Shown: positions 14,209 through 30,427 of the stretch, piece after piece
Numbering within the stretch: position 1 is the stretch's first letter
Layout of the letters: every line of letters starts with the position of its first letter
NCBI RefSeq assembly: GCF_002234675.1
Contig: NC_019881.2
Coordinates: 17,610,494 to 17,674,493 of the forward strand
Length of the DNA stretch: 64,000 bases
Direction of reading: 5' to 3'
Origin: Oryzias latipes
Lineage: Eukaryota > Chordata > Actinopteri > Beloniformes > Adrianichthyidae
The notes under the pieces: generated by a model
What the model was told of the DNA's origin: nothing
Seen by the model: only the letters and a program-made list of their open reading frames with translations
The model's database searches: none
Program-made: the position numbers and the translations under genes

Positions 14209-14820
14209 CCTACACTGTTTTTCTTATGAATAAATTCACTACAAGTGGGGGAGCAAGCCCAAACATGCAAAGAGAATCCATACTGAGAAAGGAGTACATT
14301 AAGAAAATGATATTTTACTGGAATATTTACAAAATTAACACAATTTCTTTCGAAAATAAAATTTTCTTATGTGTACACGAGTCAATTTAAGGATAAGTAT
14401 GGTAGTTTTTATCGTATTGTTTTTTTTCTTTTGCTGTAGTAATTTTTTTTTAAAGACGCTACATTTTTTGGTGCTATAATTAAAATTAAAAAATTAAAAT
14501 AAAAATTAAATGAAAATGTAGGAAGAAAAACAGTAACTACTTAGTTTTATGTAAAGAATAATTCATATTTAGTGTTAAATAAGCTAGATTTGACTGACTT
14601 GAACCGCTTTTTATTTTTTTATCCTGAAACTAACATATATGTCAAAAGTATAAACTAACTTGTAGTACTGACATCTAAAGTTCTGTCTGATAAAACAAGA
14701 ACCTAAGATGTCAGTTATCGATACAGACACTATGAACTTTATTGAACTAACTTTTAGTACGTTTTAAAAGTAAAAAATAATAATGATAAAAGGAAACGAA
14801 AAGCGAATCTAGGATTTTTT
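14209..14820. other. AT-rich flank, nothing recognised
   Basis: Between the Tc1 element and the atp6v1e1 promoter. If bcl2l13 is divergent from atp6v1e1 as in mammals, its first exon would lie here or just above, but I see no bcl2l13 coding sequence. Confidence 0.4.
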
Positions 14821-14849
14821 CTCTAGAGTACATCATTTTGTCAGAACAC

Positions 14850-15120
14850 AGCCCATTGGCTAACATACCGGAAGTGTACATCATGTGACCTCGTAAATCA
14901 GCTGATCCAGCGTAGACATCTTAGCGAGTCACGACTGCGGCGATTGATTCAAACCTTCTCAACCGTGATTCTCGGGTATTGCAACACTTCATTAACGATT
15001 CTGTCTCTAACTTAAATCTTACTGATCTTATTGACGGTGTCGTTTAGTTACTTCCAGATTTTGCTGATTGTTTTTATCCCGTTTCCGGCAGGCCTCGGCG
15101 GATCTTTGACAGCTGCAACC
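14850..15120 (+). promoter_or_regulatory. probable atp6v1e1 promoter and 5' UTR
   Basis: Within 280 bases of the start codon are an inverted CCAAT box (ATTGG, 14855-14859), an ETS core (CCGGAAGTG, 14868-14876) and an M-box/CLEAR-like E-box (TCATGTGACC, 14881-14890). The stretch is less AT-rich than its surroundings and lacks a TATA box. In mammals ATP6V1E1 and BCL2L13 are head to head with a shared promoter; the same arrangement is possible here but the bcl2l13 start was not found. Site assignments are by motif only. Confidence 0.55.
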
Positions 15121-20541
<5,421 letters not shown>

Positions 20542-21039
20542 AAACCTCTGCAATTTTTTATTTTGTCTGATGAAAGACTCCATTCCTCTGTCTGTAAAAC
20601 CAAATTTCTGAAGCTGAAGAAGCATATTGTTGTTGTGGTGTGGTGCTCTGCTGTATTTTCCTGTGTATTAGAAGGTTGAGATGGATGCCGGAGCGGTTTA
20701 CATCGCGATACTTCAGGGATCGAGCGATTGGCCGGACGTTTTAACGCGCTGCTCCTCTAACTGGATCAGTCTTTATAACAAACACGGCTTCTGTGTCAGC
20801 GCTTCCTGCAGCACATTATAAGTTGCGTGGATCATCGTTTAGGTAATGGATGTCTGCTCCAACCAATCATAGACAAACAAACAGCATCCTAGAGACAAAA
20901 CTGAATGCCCCACTTCACCAAACAGTCAAAAAAATCCTATCATTCCAGGAAATATGTGTGTGTATATGAGGTTAACAGATGTAACGATGCATATTTGTTG
21001 GGTTTTTGTTTTGCTTGTCTTGCTGAAAATGTGTAAAAA

Positions 21040-21050
21040 AATAAAATAAA
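21040..21050 (+). promoter_or_regulatory. atp6v1e1 polyadenylation signals
   Basis: Two overlapping AATAAA words (21040 and 21045) about 500 bases after the stop codon, followed by a GT-rich stretch (gtgtctggtctgctc). Confidence 0.7.
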
Positions 21051-21179
21051 AGTATACGTCGTTAGTGTCTGGTCTGCTCTTTCTGTCCCACCCTGTCCAT
21101 TCATGCTTCATTCATTAGTTTATCACATGGTATTAGTCAGACAAAAATGCCCCAATTATCCAGTGGCTCTGAGTATTTT

Positions 21180-21250
21180 GCTGACATGCTAAACCTTCTG
21201 AGGGAAGCGGAGGAGCTCAGGCGCAGGGCGGACGCTGCTTCTTCGTAGCT
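21180..21250 (+). other. candidate 5' UTR exon of ada2
   Basis: A GC-richer stretch ends in ttcgtagct followed by the strong donor gtaagtat at 21251. The acceptor ttccttccag lies about 215 bases downstream, ahead of the coding start. If right, the ada2 transcript begins barely 150 bases after the atp6v1e1 poly-A signal. Confidence 0.45.
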
Positions 21251-21497
21251 GTAAGTATCCTACATTTGATTTTTTTTGTTTGTTTTATTATTTGTTTTCC
21301 AAAGATGACTTCCTCCAGTTTGTTGTGAGATGTTTGTGAATAAAGGAGTTGAGGTCTCAAGAAGCGGTTTTCTTGATGAACTCAAACCAGTTCAGCTACA
21401 ACACAAAAAAACAAAATAGCTGCACGACTTTTAGTCTCCATATCTCACTGATGTCTTTCCTTCCAGAAGAGAACATTTCCTGCTCTTGAGGATTGAC

Positions 21498-21506
21498 ATG
21501 TTCTAG
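21498..21506 (+). promoter_or_regulatory. two-codon uORF (Met-Phe-stop) before ada2
   Basis: ATG TTC TAG lies 36 bases ahead of the ada2 start codon in the presumed leader. Such minimal uORFs can lower translation of the main frame; effect not shown. Confidence 0.4.
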
Positions 21507-21542
21507 AGGAAATCCAGCACCTTCTCTGCGGGACACAAGGAC

Positions 21543-24500
21543 ATGGTGATCTCACTCTGCCTGGTTCTGGTTACATACGTCCCCCTTCTGTGGTTTGTGA
21601 GGGAGATCGACGGGATGCCCGACCCTGCTCGCAGGGACCTGCTGATGCGCCAGGAGGCGTCCAGACAGACCGGAGGACTGCTGATGCTCACGGCTGCCGA
21701 GCAGAGGCTGGACGCTCGCCTCCATCTGTTGAAAGAGCAGGAGATGTCTGCCGCACTCTTCCCGCCTGCTCTCCACTTTTTTAAATCAAAGCCGCTCATT
21801 CGGCAGAGTGCTGTGTTCAAGCTGCTGCAGAAGATGCCAAAAGGTAGTTTTCCTGCACTTCTTATAATGTACGGATTTTAAACACATGGATGTTAAATTG
21901 GATAAAATGTGTGTTAGAACTCATATGAGGAAATTATTTAGGAGGTTTTAATGTATAGACGAATCATTTTACATTATAACAAATTAAAGAACCCATAAAA
22001 AGGAATTTATAGAATTTTGTATTTAGACAGAAAATTGAAAAATCGGAATAAGTCTTTAAAACATTAAACATGTTTATCAATTGGTGATTTAATTAAAGAA
22101 TAAAAGACACTAAACAAGTACTGGGAGTAATAGCAGTATTGGTTAAAAACTGCACATACAAACAAGATGTTGGTAAAAAGGCATAAAATTGATCAGGAAG
22201 TAAATAATCTGTTAATTCTGGCAATTTTTTTCTAGTTTTACTTCCTGTCGTATCTCTACCGTCTTTACCTTTTAATGTACATCTGATGCAAACAAAAAGA
22301 TGTCCAATCACAAACTTACGTCTATCAGGTCGGGTCAATGACTGTCGGCTGAGAGAGAACCACAGCAAGGGCTGTGTGTTGTGTGCACATATAACCGGTT
22401 TTTTATCACAGTACTTTAAATTATAATTCCTAAATAAATAAATGTAACACTTATTTTATTCAACTACAAAGAACAAAACAGAAAAAAAATTAGTTTCACG
22501 GTCAAAAGGCATTTTTATTTATGGTTTTAAACGGCAAATGAATAATAAGTATCTAGATTTATTCCATTAAGGTCAGGTGTGTCCAAACTTTTTGGAAATA
22601 GGACCAGATTTGCTGAGGCTCAAAAAAGTACAAGGGCCTGCAAGTCCCATAATATTAAATGCAAATGAACCATTTAATGAAAGTTTTTTTTGCTATATTT
22701 CACCTCCTCAAATTGGGAGCCGGTTTAGCTCGTGCTGGTTTGCGGCGCCTTCCGTCCGTGAAACCAGGCTCCGACTCCGGGCTGCTCCCTGTTCCCTTCT
22801 CTACCCCTGTGCCGGTTCCAAGCCCGGTTTGAGAAGGTTGCGTCAGGAAGGGCATCCGGCGTAAAACATTGCCAAGTTTACCATGCAACTTGTTCGCTGT
22901 GGCGACCCCTGATGGGAGAAGCCGAAAGAGGAAGAAGATTTCACCTCCTCAAATTGAACAGGATGAAACATCAATACATTTTTTTTTTACCAAAATGAAA
23001 GTGAATTTCATATTTGAAGACCAGGAATAAAATAAAGAAAAGGTCTGTCTGGAACATTAACCTTGATTCATAAGAAATGTTGCATGTTTCTTCATATCAA
23101 ATGCCCTCTGTAAACTTCTAAATTTAAATCATGTAAACAGGTAAATAACACAAAAATAAATAGACACACACTTCATCTGAAAGATGAAAATGGTTATTGA
23201 CATTATGAGTATTAATCATAATAACATGTAAATCTGTTAAAGTCATGGAAAATGGAATTCAACGTCTAAAAATACTTCTGTAAGTGCCGTCAAGACTTGA
23301 TGCACAGGTCTTTTCCCATGTTCCTGTGTAAAGAGTAACCTTTTACAACAGTAATGTAGTACACTTACATATGAACATTTGCTCTAACAAAGTAGTATAG
23401 TATTATTAATAACTTTAGAGTAGGCCTGCACAATATACCGCAAATTTATCGTTATCGCAATATCCAGCTCTGCAATATGCATATCGCAAAAGACGGCGAA
23501 TATCGCAATAAATCGCAAACCCAAAATGTGTTAAAACAATCTTCTAGCAGCTTGTAGCATTTAACGAATCAAATAAATCCCTTTATGCTTTGACCAATCA
23601 GATGGACGCCTTCCCATTGTTGACCAATCAGATGGAGGCCTATTATGTTAACCCTGGTCCTGAAGAGCCTCAACCCTGCCTGTTTTCCAGCTCTCCTTAA
23701 CCAGCTTGCTGTTGATTGGCTGACTCAAGTGATTTCACATCCTGATTGACTGAACACACCTGATTTTGGTTATGATTATTGAGCAGTCTAGGGAGAATTG
23801 GAAAACAGACAGGGTTGAGGCTCTTGAGGACCAGGGTTAGCCACCCTGACGTTTGTCCCCCATGTCGATGAGGGTCATTTGGAGTATAATTTTTAAACTG
23901 TTGCAATGAAATGGGAATGATGTTTGTGTTTATTTTTCTATTTGTTTATTTACCGCAAATTTATCGTTATCGCAATATGGATCACTAATATCGCATATCG
24001 CAAGTTTTCCTCATATCGTGCAGCCCTACTTTAGAGCAATATTTGACTCCTTAAATGCCTTAAAAGTAACTTGACTTACCGCCCAAAATTAAATTGTCAA
24101 AGAAGCCAAACCATGAGGTCTTTGGAGATTAAGTGTGTCAAGACTTGTTTTACACAGAGCTGTCTGTCTTGTTGAAACCTAGGTGTTGTCATGGTAACCT
24201 GCTTTATTTGTTAACGCATGTTTCTGGTTCTCTGTTTGGATCTGTTTATCGCTTATATTTTCATTTTTATGAACCAAACTGACTAAAGCTGAGTCTTGAT
24301 TCTTCAATTGTACTTTCAGAGCTTTCATTTGACCAAAATTAAGCAATATAGTCATTATTACACATCTTGACTCTCATTTAAATGTAAATAATAATAATAA
24401 TTGATTATTTATCCCACAATGGGGAAATTCTTCTCTGCATTTGACCCATTCCCTGGGGGAGTGGTGAGCTGCTGCTGAACCGTGCTCGGGAGGCAGTAGC

Positions 24501-27500
24501 GTTAAGAGACTCGCCCAAGGACCCCCACTGGGTGATGTTAATTGCTCGCGATTGATATGGTAATTGCCCCCAGTCATTCCCCTCTGGGAATTGAACCCTG
24601 GATTTCTGCGTGGTAGCTTTTCACCTTGCCAGCCGCCAATTTTCAATTTCCAATTAAATTTTCACTTGAGAGATCATTTTTCTACTTCAGTGAGCATATT
24701 GAGTACGGACTAATGTTCTTTGAGGTGTCCATTATCAGAAATTTATGGCCGCTGGAATTGTGACCAGTTATTTGTAATAATGGACACCTCGTTGGTCAGT
24801 TATACCATTGTCACTTACTAAATGAATAAAATATTAAATTAAATACTATACCTTTAAACTTTTAATTTTTTAGGTTAAAATTTTCTTTCACAAAAATCGG
24901 ACTATTTGATATTCCGTGCAATTTGTTGTCATGGTAACGGGAAATGGGCCTGCACTGACCTCACTCTGGTATGTATTCGAAACAATACATGTAAAAAAAA
25001 AAAAATCCTAATTTTAGAGAGAAAGTTCACCTCTTAGCCTTTGTTTTTGTCCAAATGATGAAGCAAAAGTTTGTTCCAGTTTCTAACTTGTGTTTAAGCC
25101 AGCTATATAATATAAAATATTTGAGTTTTGTGACCGGAACTTCTTTTTAGGTGTACATTATCACTTTTTAGTGGACAACCCTGCAGCCAATCAGGATTGA
25201 GCATTCATCTGGACCATAGTATGAAAGAAAGAAACCTGACCGGACTATAGAACTCATGTAACACATTTCAATTTGGAGACAGTAGTAATGTAAGGTATGC
25301 AATTACTTTCGAACAATGACAAATGATCTGTAATCGATTACAGTTTGGAAGTAAGATGCACAACATTGGCCACTCCCTCTTTGAAAGAGCGTCTCAGGAG
25401 AAAATCAACACCAAAAGTCAAAGGAAACATATCCAAAACACAACTTAACCAGATTCCTAATGATTGTACATAAAATATTCAGTAAAAACACACAAAAATA
25501 CTTTTTGTGAGGTCAGAATGGTTTTACTTGCAATTTGACCATGTTTATCCACCTATCAGATCTCTTTTGTCAGAGCATCATTTTAACTCTTATTCTCCCG
25601 CTCTATTCTATTCTATTCTATTCTATTCTATTCTATTCTATTCTATTCTATTCTATTCTATTCTATTCTATTCTATTCTATTCTGTTGTCTCACTAAAAG
25701 GCGCAGCCCTCCACATCCATGGATCTTCCCTGGTTGGGGTCGAGTGGCTCATAAGAAACGTCACCTACAGACCTCACTGTTACATCTGTTTCACCTGGGA
25801 CAACTCGGTCCGGTTCGCCTTCTCGGCCCGCCAGCCCTTTCCCCGGTGGGACTGCTTCTACTGGCAGCTTCTGGAGACGCTGAGATCCAGAATAGGAGAC
25901 AACGCAGGGTTTGATAACAGGTAGATCCGTTTTTTCTTGAGAGTGTGATGCGAGAGTCCTGCTTGAAGAGTTTGATTTTGGGTGTTTTCCAGTTTAATTG
26001 AGCACCTCACGTTGATTACCGATGATCCAGATGGGGACTATCCGAACCAGGATGTCGTGTGGGAGAAGTTTGAGAAAGCCTTCATCGCTGCTGCAGGACT
26101 CATCACCCACGCTCCTGTACTAAGGGACTACTTCTATCAGGGCTTAAAAGAGCTTCACGACGACAACGTCATGTATGCAGAGCTGCGGAGCGGCTTGTCC
26201 AGGGTCGGCGTCATCCTCCTCACTTTTTATTCTAAAAGATCCACATCAGAGGATGAAAACCTGACTTTTTGTCTTGCAGACATATGAGCTGGATGGAACC
26301 ATTCACGACAAGATCTGGTTTCTGAACATGTTTCAAGAAGTTACGCAGAAATTCATCAAAGATTATCCAGACTTCCTTGGGGCTCGCATCATCATTTCTG
26401 TGCACAGGTAAAAACGCACCTGGATTCATGGATGTGCTCACAAACCGCCGCAGCGTGGATCAACACTCATAGAAAAACAAAGTGCCGGTTGCAAATTTGA
26501 AGCCTTGCAAAGGAGATAAAGTGGGAACCACGTGACTCAAGCTCTGTTTCCAGTTTTGAAAAATGATCCAACTGTTAAAATTGAATTTATTATCTCTGTC
26601 ATTTTCCCCGTGTTTTGTTTTTTTCAGCAGGAAAAATAAAAGCAGCGTTCAAGGCATCGAGTTTTTCACAAGGAAACGTTTGTCGTTTTCTTTACTGAGG
26701 ATTTTTTGTCTCCATCATAACTTCAGAGGATTATTTTTTTTAAAGATATTTCAGTAATCAGTCAGTGTTTGCATGTTGTTGTTCATTATCAGAAAATTAG
26801 AGCAAGCACATCAGTGTCAAGATATTACATTGTTTCAACCGAAAATAAGACAAAATTGACAAAAACAACCCAATGTTAGGAATATTTACATTGGCAGTTC
26901 TTTAGTCACAATTGCGATTACGGTTGGATACGGGCTGTATGTGGGAGAAAATAGGCAAACCCTGCAGAGGCAGGCGTTAAGGGGTTACAAACAATCCAAG
27001 TCCTGATTAAATGTCAAAACAATGATGCTGCTCCAATAGGAGGTGTTACAAAAGCAGCTTTGAGACGGCGGATGGGAAGTTTCCCAGGCCTGCAGTTAAT
27101 CTCATTTGATTATTGTGTCTGTCACATATTTCCATGAAATTCGCTGTGGACATCTGCCTTGTTGGAGGAATCTAACATGGTGACTTTAATTACCCTCCCA
27201 TCCTCTAACAATTGCAACATTCAACATAAAAAGCCTCTAAGGTCTGTTTTTATTGCCTCAAACCGGGGTCAGCACACCGCGTTGCTTGTTGACGATTGGA
27301 AATAAACGTGGCAATTTTCTGGATTTATTTGTAGTAAGTCTGATCATCGGGTTAGAGTCTAACTTTTAGACTTTGACAGTTAGACCAAAGCTCCTAAACA
27401 AGAAGCGGTGAGGCTCGTCCTATTTGAAGTGTTAAACGCTCCATTAACTAATTATGTTTTTTTTTTTAAGCTCCTGCTTGAACTAAATTAACTCATGATG

Positions 27501-30108
27501 ACTTTGAAAGTCTGCTTGTTATCCCTGCTCTTTGAAATTGTGTAAACACTCCGCAGCCCAATTTCATTGGATTCGGTCAAGAGGTGAAGCCTACTGAGAC
27601 GAATAAGAAGCCTCGACGTTGGGATTCTTCATGGTTTAGATTTGTGAAGTTCAAAGTTTGGCTCACTGTGTAATGTCAGTATTTGTACAGTTGACCTAAA
27701 ACGAGACTTAAAAAACGTCAGTCTTTTGTGTTCTTCTGTTTTTTCTCAGAGCTCGGAGTCTATCTGAGGTGAAAGCAGCTGTTCAGGAGGCCATCCAGCT
27801 GAAGAAGGAGTTCCCAGACATAGTTGCAGGATTTGACATGGTGCGCCATCGATTTGATCTCAAATCTCCTGTGATTTGAGGTTTTTTATTCTTTAAAGAC
27901 TTTGAGTGGGTAATGTGTGTGTTTTATCTCTTCACATGATTACCATAGACAGATCCGCTGCTGTGATGCTCTGTAGACTAGAATCAGTGAATCTCGGTGG
28001 CTTCAAAGTTAAACACATCCATTTGTATTGAATTGGCTTCTTCTTCAATTTACAGTTAGCTTAGAGGCTTTGTTTTTTGCACATGTACACTTTTTAGATT
28101 TTTTTAAAATATTATTTTATTATTTTGACTTTTTTTAATGATATATAAAGTTACATGTTAGGGTGTAATGATTGATTCTAACAAAAATTGGTTTTAATTT
28201 TATTATTTATGGTTGAAGTTACGATTCATAGTTGATATCAATTCATTTACAACGATCCAATTCATTGATTTATGATCAATCCAGGACATTTTTAGCCCAA
28301 AATTCAAGCAGTGTGAATCAGAGATAAATACCTGGGTACTGAACGGTGCAGGTGAAGTTTTCCAGATTGCTTGTTTTTCTTGCAAGATAATTAAGTGTAA
28401 ATTAAATAAATGTACAAACAAGTCAACAAGAAATAATAGCAAATCCATTCATGTCTTAGTTTCATAAAAGCCCATGTTAAAAAAAGCAAAAACACCATTT
28501 TCATCAGAGTGGGTCTGTTATTCTATTCACTTTTTTACATTTTTTAACTTAACATAATTGTCTTTTAAGCATTTTTTTTCTTCTAATTTTTGTTTTTCAG
28601 GTTGGCAGGGAGAACACTGGAAAGACTCTTTGGTACTTCAGGGAAGCTCTTTCTCTTCCGAATGAGCTGGGGGAAGAACTGCCGTTCTTCTTTCATGCTG
28701 GAGAGACAGGTGGTGGTGGTAGTGAGGCAGCTCAAATCTCTAACAATGGCTGTGACAAACAGATTAAAATTGAACAACGATGTGTTTCTGTCAGATGATG
28801 AAGGGACTGAAGTGGACCAAAATATTCTTGATGCTATTCTGTTCAACACCAGCCGCATTGGACATGGCTACGCTTTGGCGCACCACCCTCTTGCCAAAGA
28901 GCTCTCCAGGAAACGCAACATCGCAGTGGAGCTGTGTCCCATCTCAAATCAGGTAGTACATCAACGTTTGTGCATCAAAGCGGTGATAGAAGCCAGAAAC
29001 ATGGCTGGACTTGTGTGTCTTCTGTCCTTCAGGTGTTGAAGCTGGTATCTGATCTGAGGAATCACCCCGCGGCGGTGCTGATGTCAGAGGGCCATCCAAT
29101 GGTCATCAGCTCGGATGATCCATCTCTGTTTGGCACCACAGGTCTCTCCTACGACTTTTATGAAGCCTTTGTGGGCATCGGAGGACTGAAGGCAAACCTG
29201 GGCACTCTGAAAGAGCTGGCTGTGAACTCCATCAGGTTGGAAAAAATCCATTCTGTTCATTTATTTTATCATCCATTAAAAATGTCTCTTTAAGTACATT
29301 TTCAATCGTTTAGAGACCCACAAATATAAAATATTAACAGATGCATACTGTGCTTGTCAATAATGAAATAACTTTTTATAAAATCTACCCAAGCTTGGAT
29401 TTATTCTTTCTTCTCCCACATTCAATCCATTACATTTTTAAATGATAACTAAGTGCTGCAAGTTAAATCTGTAAATAGTATAAAATGTTTCTCATTTTGT
29501 AGCTAAAGATACATTTTTACTGATATTGTATAAATCGTTAGTAATGCAAAAAGAGAAAGACTAAAACTAGGCACTGAAGAAAATCACTAGAAAATAGTAA
29601 AATTATCATCCATGCAGCAAATCATTTTTACTTAATAAGAAATATTAAATCAAACTCTAAAAACAAGCATATCAAAAAGGAAAAATAAGCTCAAAACACA
29701 AACTGTTATATGGAAATACTTCAAATTGAGTGTTATACAGCCCAATAAGTTTTCTTCGCAAGTTCTAAAAAATAATTCCCTTCATTTTAGACTTAGATCC
29801 AGTCCATAAAAGAAGACAGACAGAAATGGTTCTGAAACATTTTTTGTCAGGATAAAACCTAAAATGTGGTAAAGACCTGCAGAGTTTTCTATTTTCTATT
29901 TAATTATTGTCTGGTGATATCAAGGCGAAATGTCCGGTTTTTCTTTATTATAATCCAAATCCTTGTTCCCAGAAGTGCTCACCGTAATGTTGAAGTTGTA
30001 TGAATGTCCTCCACCTGCAGGTTCAGCTCCATGCCGCCTCATTTGAAGGACGCAGGTCTCGCCGTATGGCAGAACAAATGGGACGACTTCGTGTCAGATC
30101 ATTCGTGA
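21543..30108 (+). CDS. ada2: adenosine deaminase 2 (CECR1-type), secreted
   Basis: ADA2 is an extracellular or lysosomal zinc enzyme that converts adenosine and deoxyadenosine to inosines. Nine coding exons: 21543-21843, 25701-25920, 25993-26203, 26280-26407, 27750-27840, 28601-28709, 28795-28952, 29033-29235, 30021-30108; they join to 502 residues (human 511). Start chosen at [19 protein letters not shown], a signal peptide. Zinc and catalytic residues of the family are present: HxH in ALHIHG, His and Glu in FFFHAGET, His in SRIGHGYA, Asp in VISSDDP. The two cysteines of the receptor-binding-type insert (HCYICF .. WDCF) and the NVT sequon are kept. Odd points: Gly follows HxH where human has Asp115; Asp stands for Trp362 (HAGETDDEG); donors of exons 3 (GTCGGC) and 5 (GTGCGC) are weak; a TTCTA microsatellite abuts exon 2. 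Confidence 0.93.
22573..22696 (+). repeat. hAT-type MITE end fragment
   Basis: 'AGGTGTGTCCAAACTTTTTG' followed by a 'GGACCAGATTTG' stretch resembles the left end of a common teleost hAT-derived repeat. I did not find the matching right end. The SINE-like insert at 22716 lies inside it. Confidence 0.4.
22697..22956 (+). mobile_element. SINE-like retroposon with 19-bp target duplication
   Basis: The insert runs about 22716-22937 and is flanked by identical copies of ATTTCACCTCCTCAAATTG (22697-22715 and 22938-22956). Its head has A-box-like TTTAGCTCGTGCTGG and B-box-like GGTTCCAAGCC words. Its tail has CAGGAAGGGCATCCGGCGTA, CGCTGTGGCGACCCCTGATG and a GAAGAAG end, shared with teleost LINE tails. 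This is the signature of target-primed reverse transcription by a partner LINE. Confidence 0.75.
23421..24028. mobile_element. hAT-type MITE
   Basis: Ends read TAGGCCTGCACAATATACC and CATATCGTGCAGCCCTA. The 8-bp target duplication CTTTAGAG is perfect on both sides (23413-23420 and 24029-24036), as expected for hAT transposition. Subterminal sequence is rich in ATATCGC/TTATCG repeats. No coding capacity. Another inverted-repeat element is nested at about 23648-23839. Confidence 0.85.
23648..23839. mobile_element. nested inverted-repeat MITE
   Basis: Starts TTAACCCTGGTCCTGAAGAG and ends with the complement-like GAGGCTCTTGAGGACCAGGG then TTA. The inner parts CAACCCTGCCTGTTTTCCA and TGGAAAACAGACAGGGTTG also pair. 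About 190 bp, within the hAT MITE. Confidence 0.65.
24385..24643 (-). mobile_element. tRNA-derived SINE, reverse
   Basis: Read on the minus strand it starts near GGCGGCTGGCAAGGTGAAAA, has a B-box-like GGGTTCAATTCCC and continues with CTTGGGCGAGTCTCTTAAC and ATGGGTCAAATGCAGAGAAG, wording shared with the SINE at 62236. An AT-rich tail (taataataatt) lies at its plus-strand left end. Confidence 0.65.
24722..24790. repeat. perfect 14-bp inverted repeat, 41-nt loop
   Basis: GAGGTGTCCATTAT at 24722-24735 pairs with ATAATGGACACCTC at 24777-24790. It may be a very short MITE or its remnant in ada2 intron 1. Confidence 0.7.
25602..25684 (+). repeat. (TTCTA)n microsatellite next to ada2 exon 2
   Basis: About 16 near-perfect TTCTA units end only 16 bases before the acceptor of ada2 exon 2 (tctgttgtctcactaaaag). 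The array supplies most of the polypyrimidine tract of that splice site. Confidence 0.97.
28470..28516. repeat. AAAGTCCCACTC repeat, copy 2 (end only)
   Basis: A short stretch ending 'CATTTTCATCAGAGTGGGTC' matches the ends of the other copies. It lies in an ada2 intron. Confidence 0.45.
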
Positions 30109-30191
30109 CTGGCAAACCACAAAGAATCCTGTTCCACTTGAATGATGTTCGTACTGACAGCTAAGGCAAACCCTATCGAATCTTTCAGTAA

Positions 30192-30340
30192 AATAAACTC
30201 ACACAAGTAAAGAAAAGTCTGAAATTTGGTACGTTGGAGATTCAGAATTTAACTTCTGAGTGGATTTTATGCTTTGATATCGATTATTTGTCAACTGACT
30301 TTTTTATACCAAAAAAACGTATATAAATGATCACAATAAA
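30192..30340 (+). promoter_or_regulatory. ada2 polyadenylation signals
   Basis: AATAAA occurs near 30193 and at 30335-30340, 85 and 230 bases after the stop. The convergent galnt8 stop is at 30428, so the two 3' UTRs must be short or overlap. Confidence 0.55.
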
Positions 30341-30427
30341 ACCTTATTTCTAGGACAATTTTGATTTTGTCAAGTTTAACTGTTGTGTTGTCAAGACGTT
30401 TGAAAACAGAACTAGAGGGGGTTTTTG

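Noticed and set aside
25507-25924. Two plus-strand frames with ILFYS repeats
   Set aside because: They read through the TTCTA microsatellite into ada2 exon 2; only the exon part is coding.
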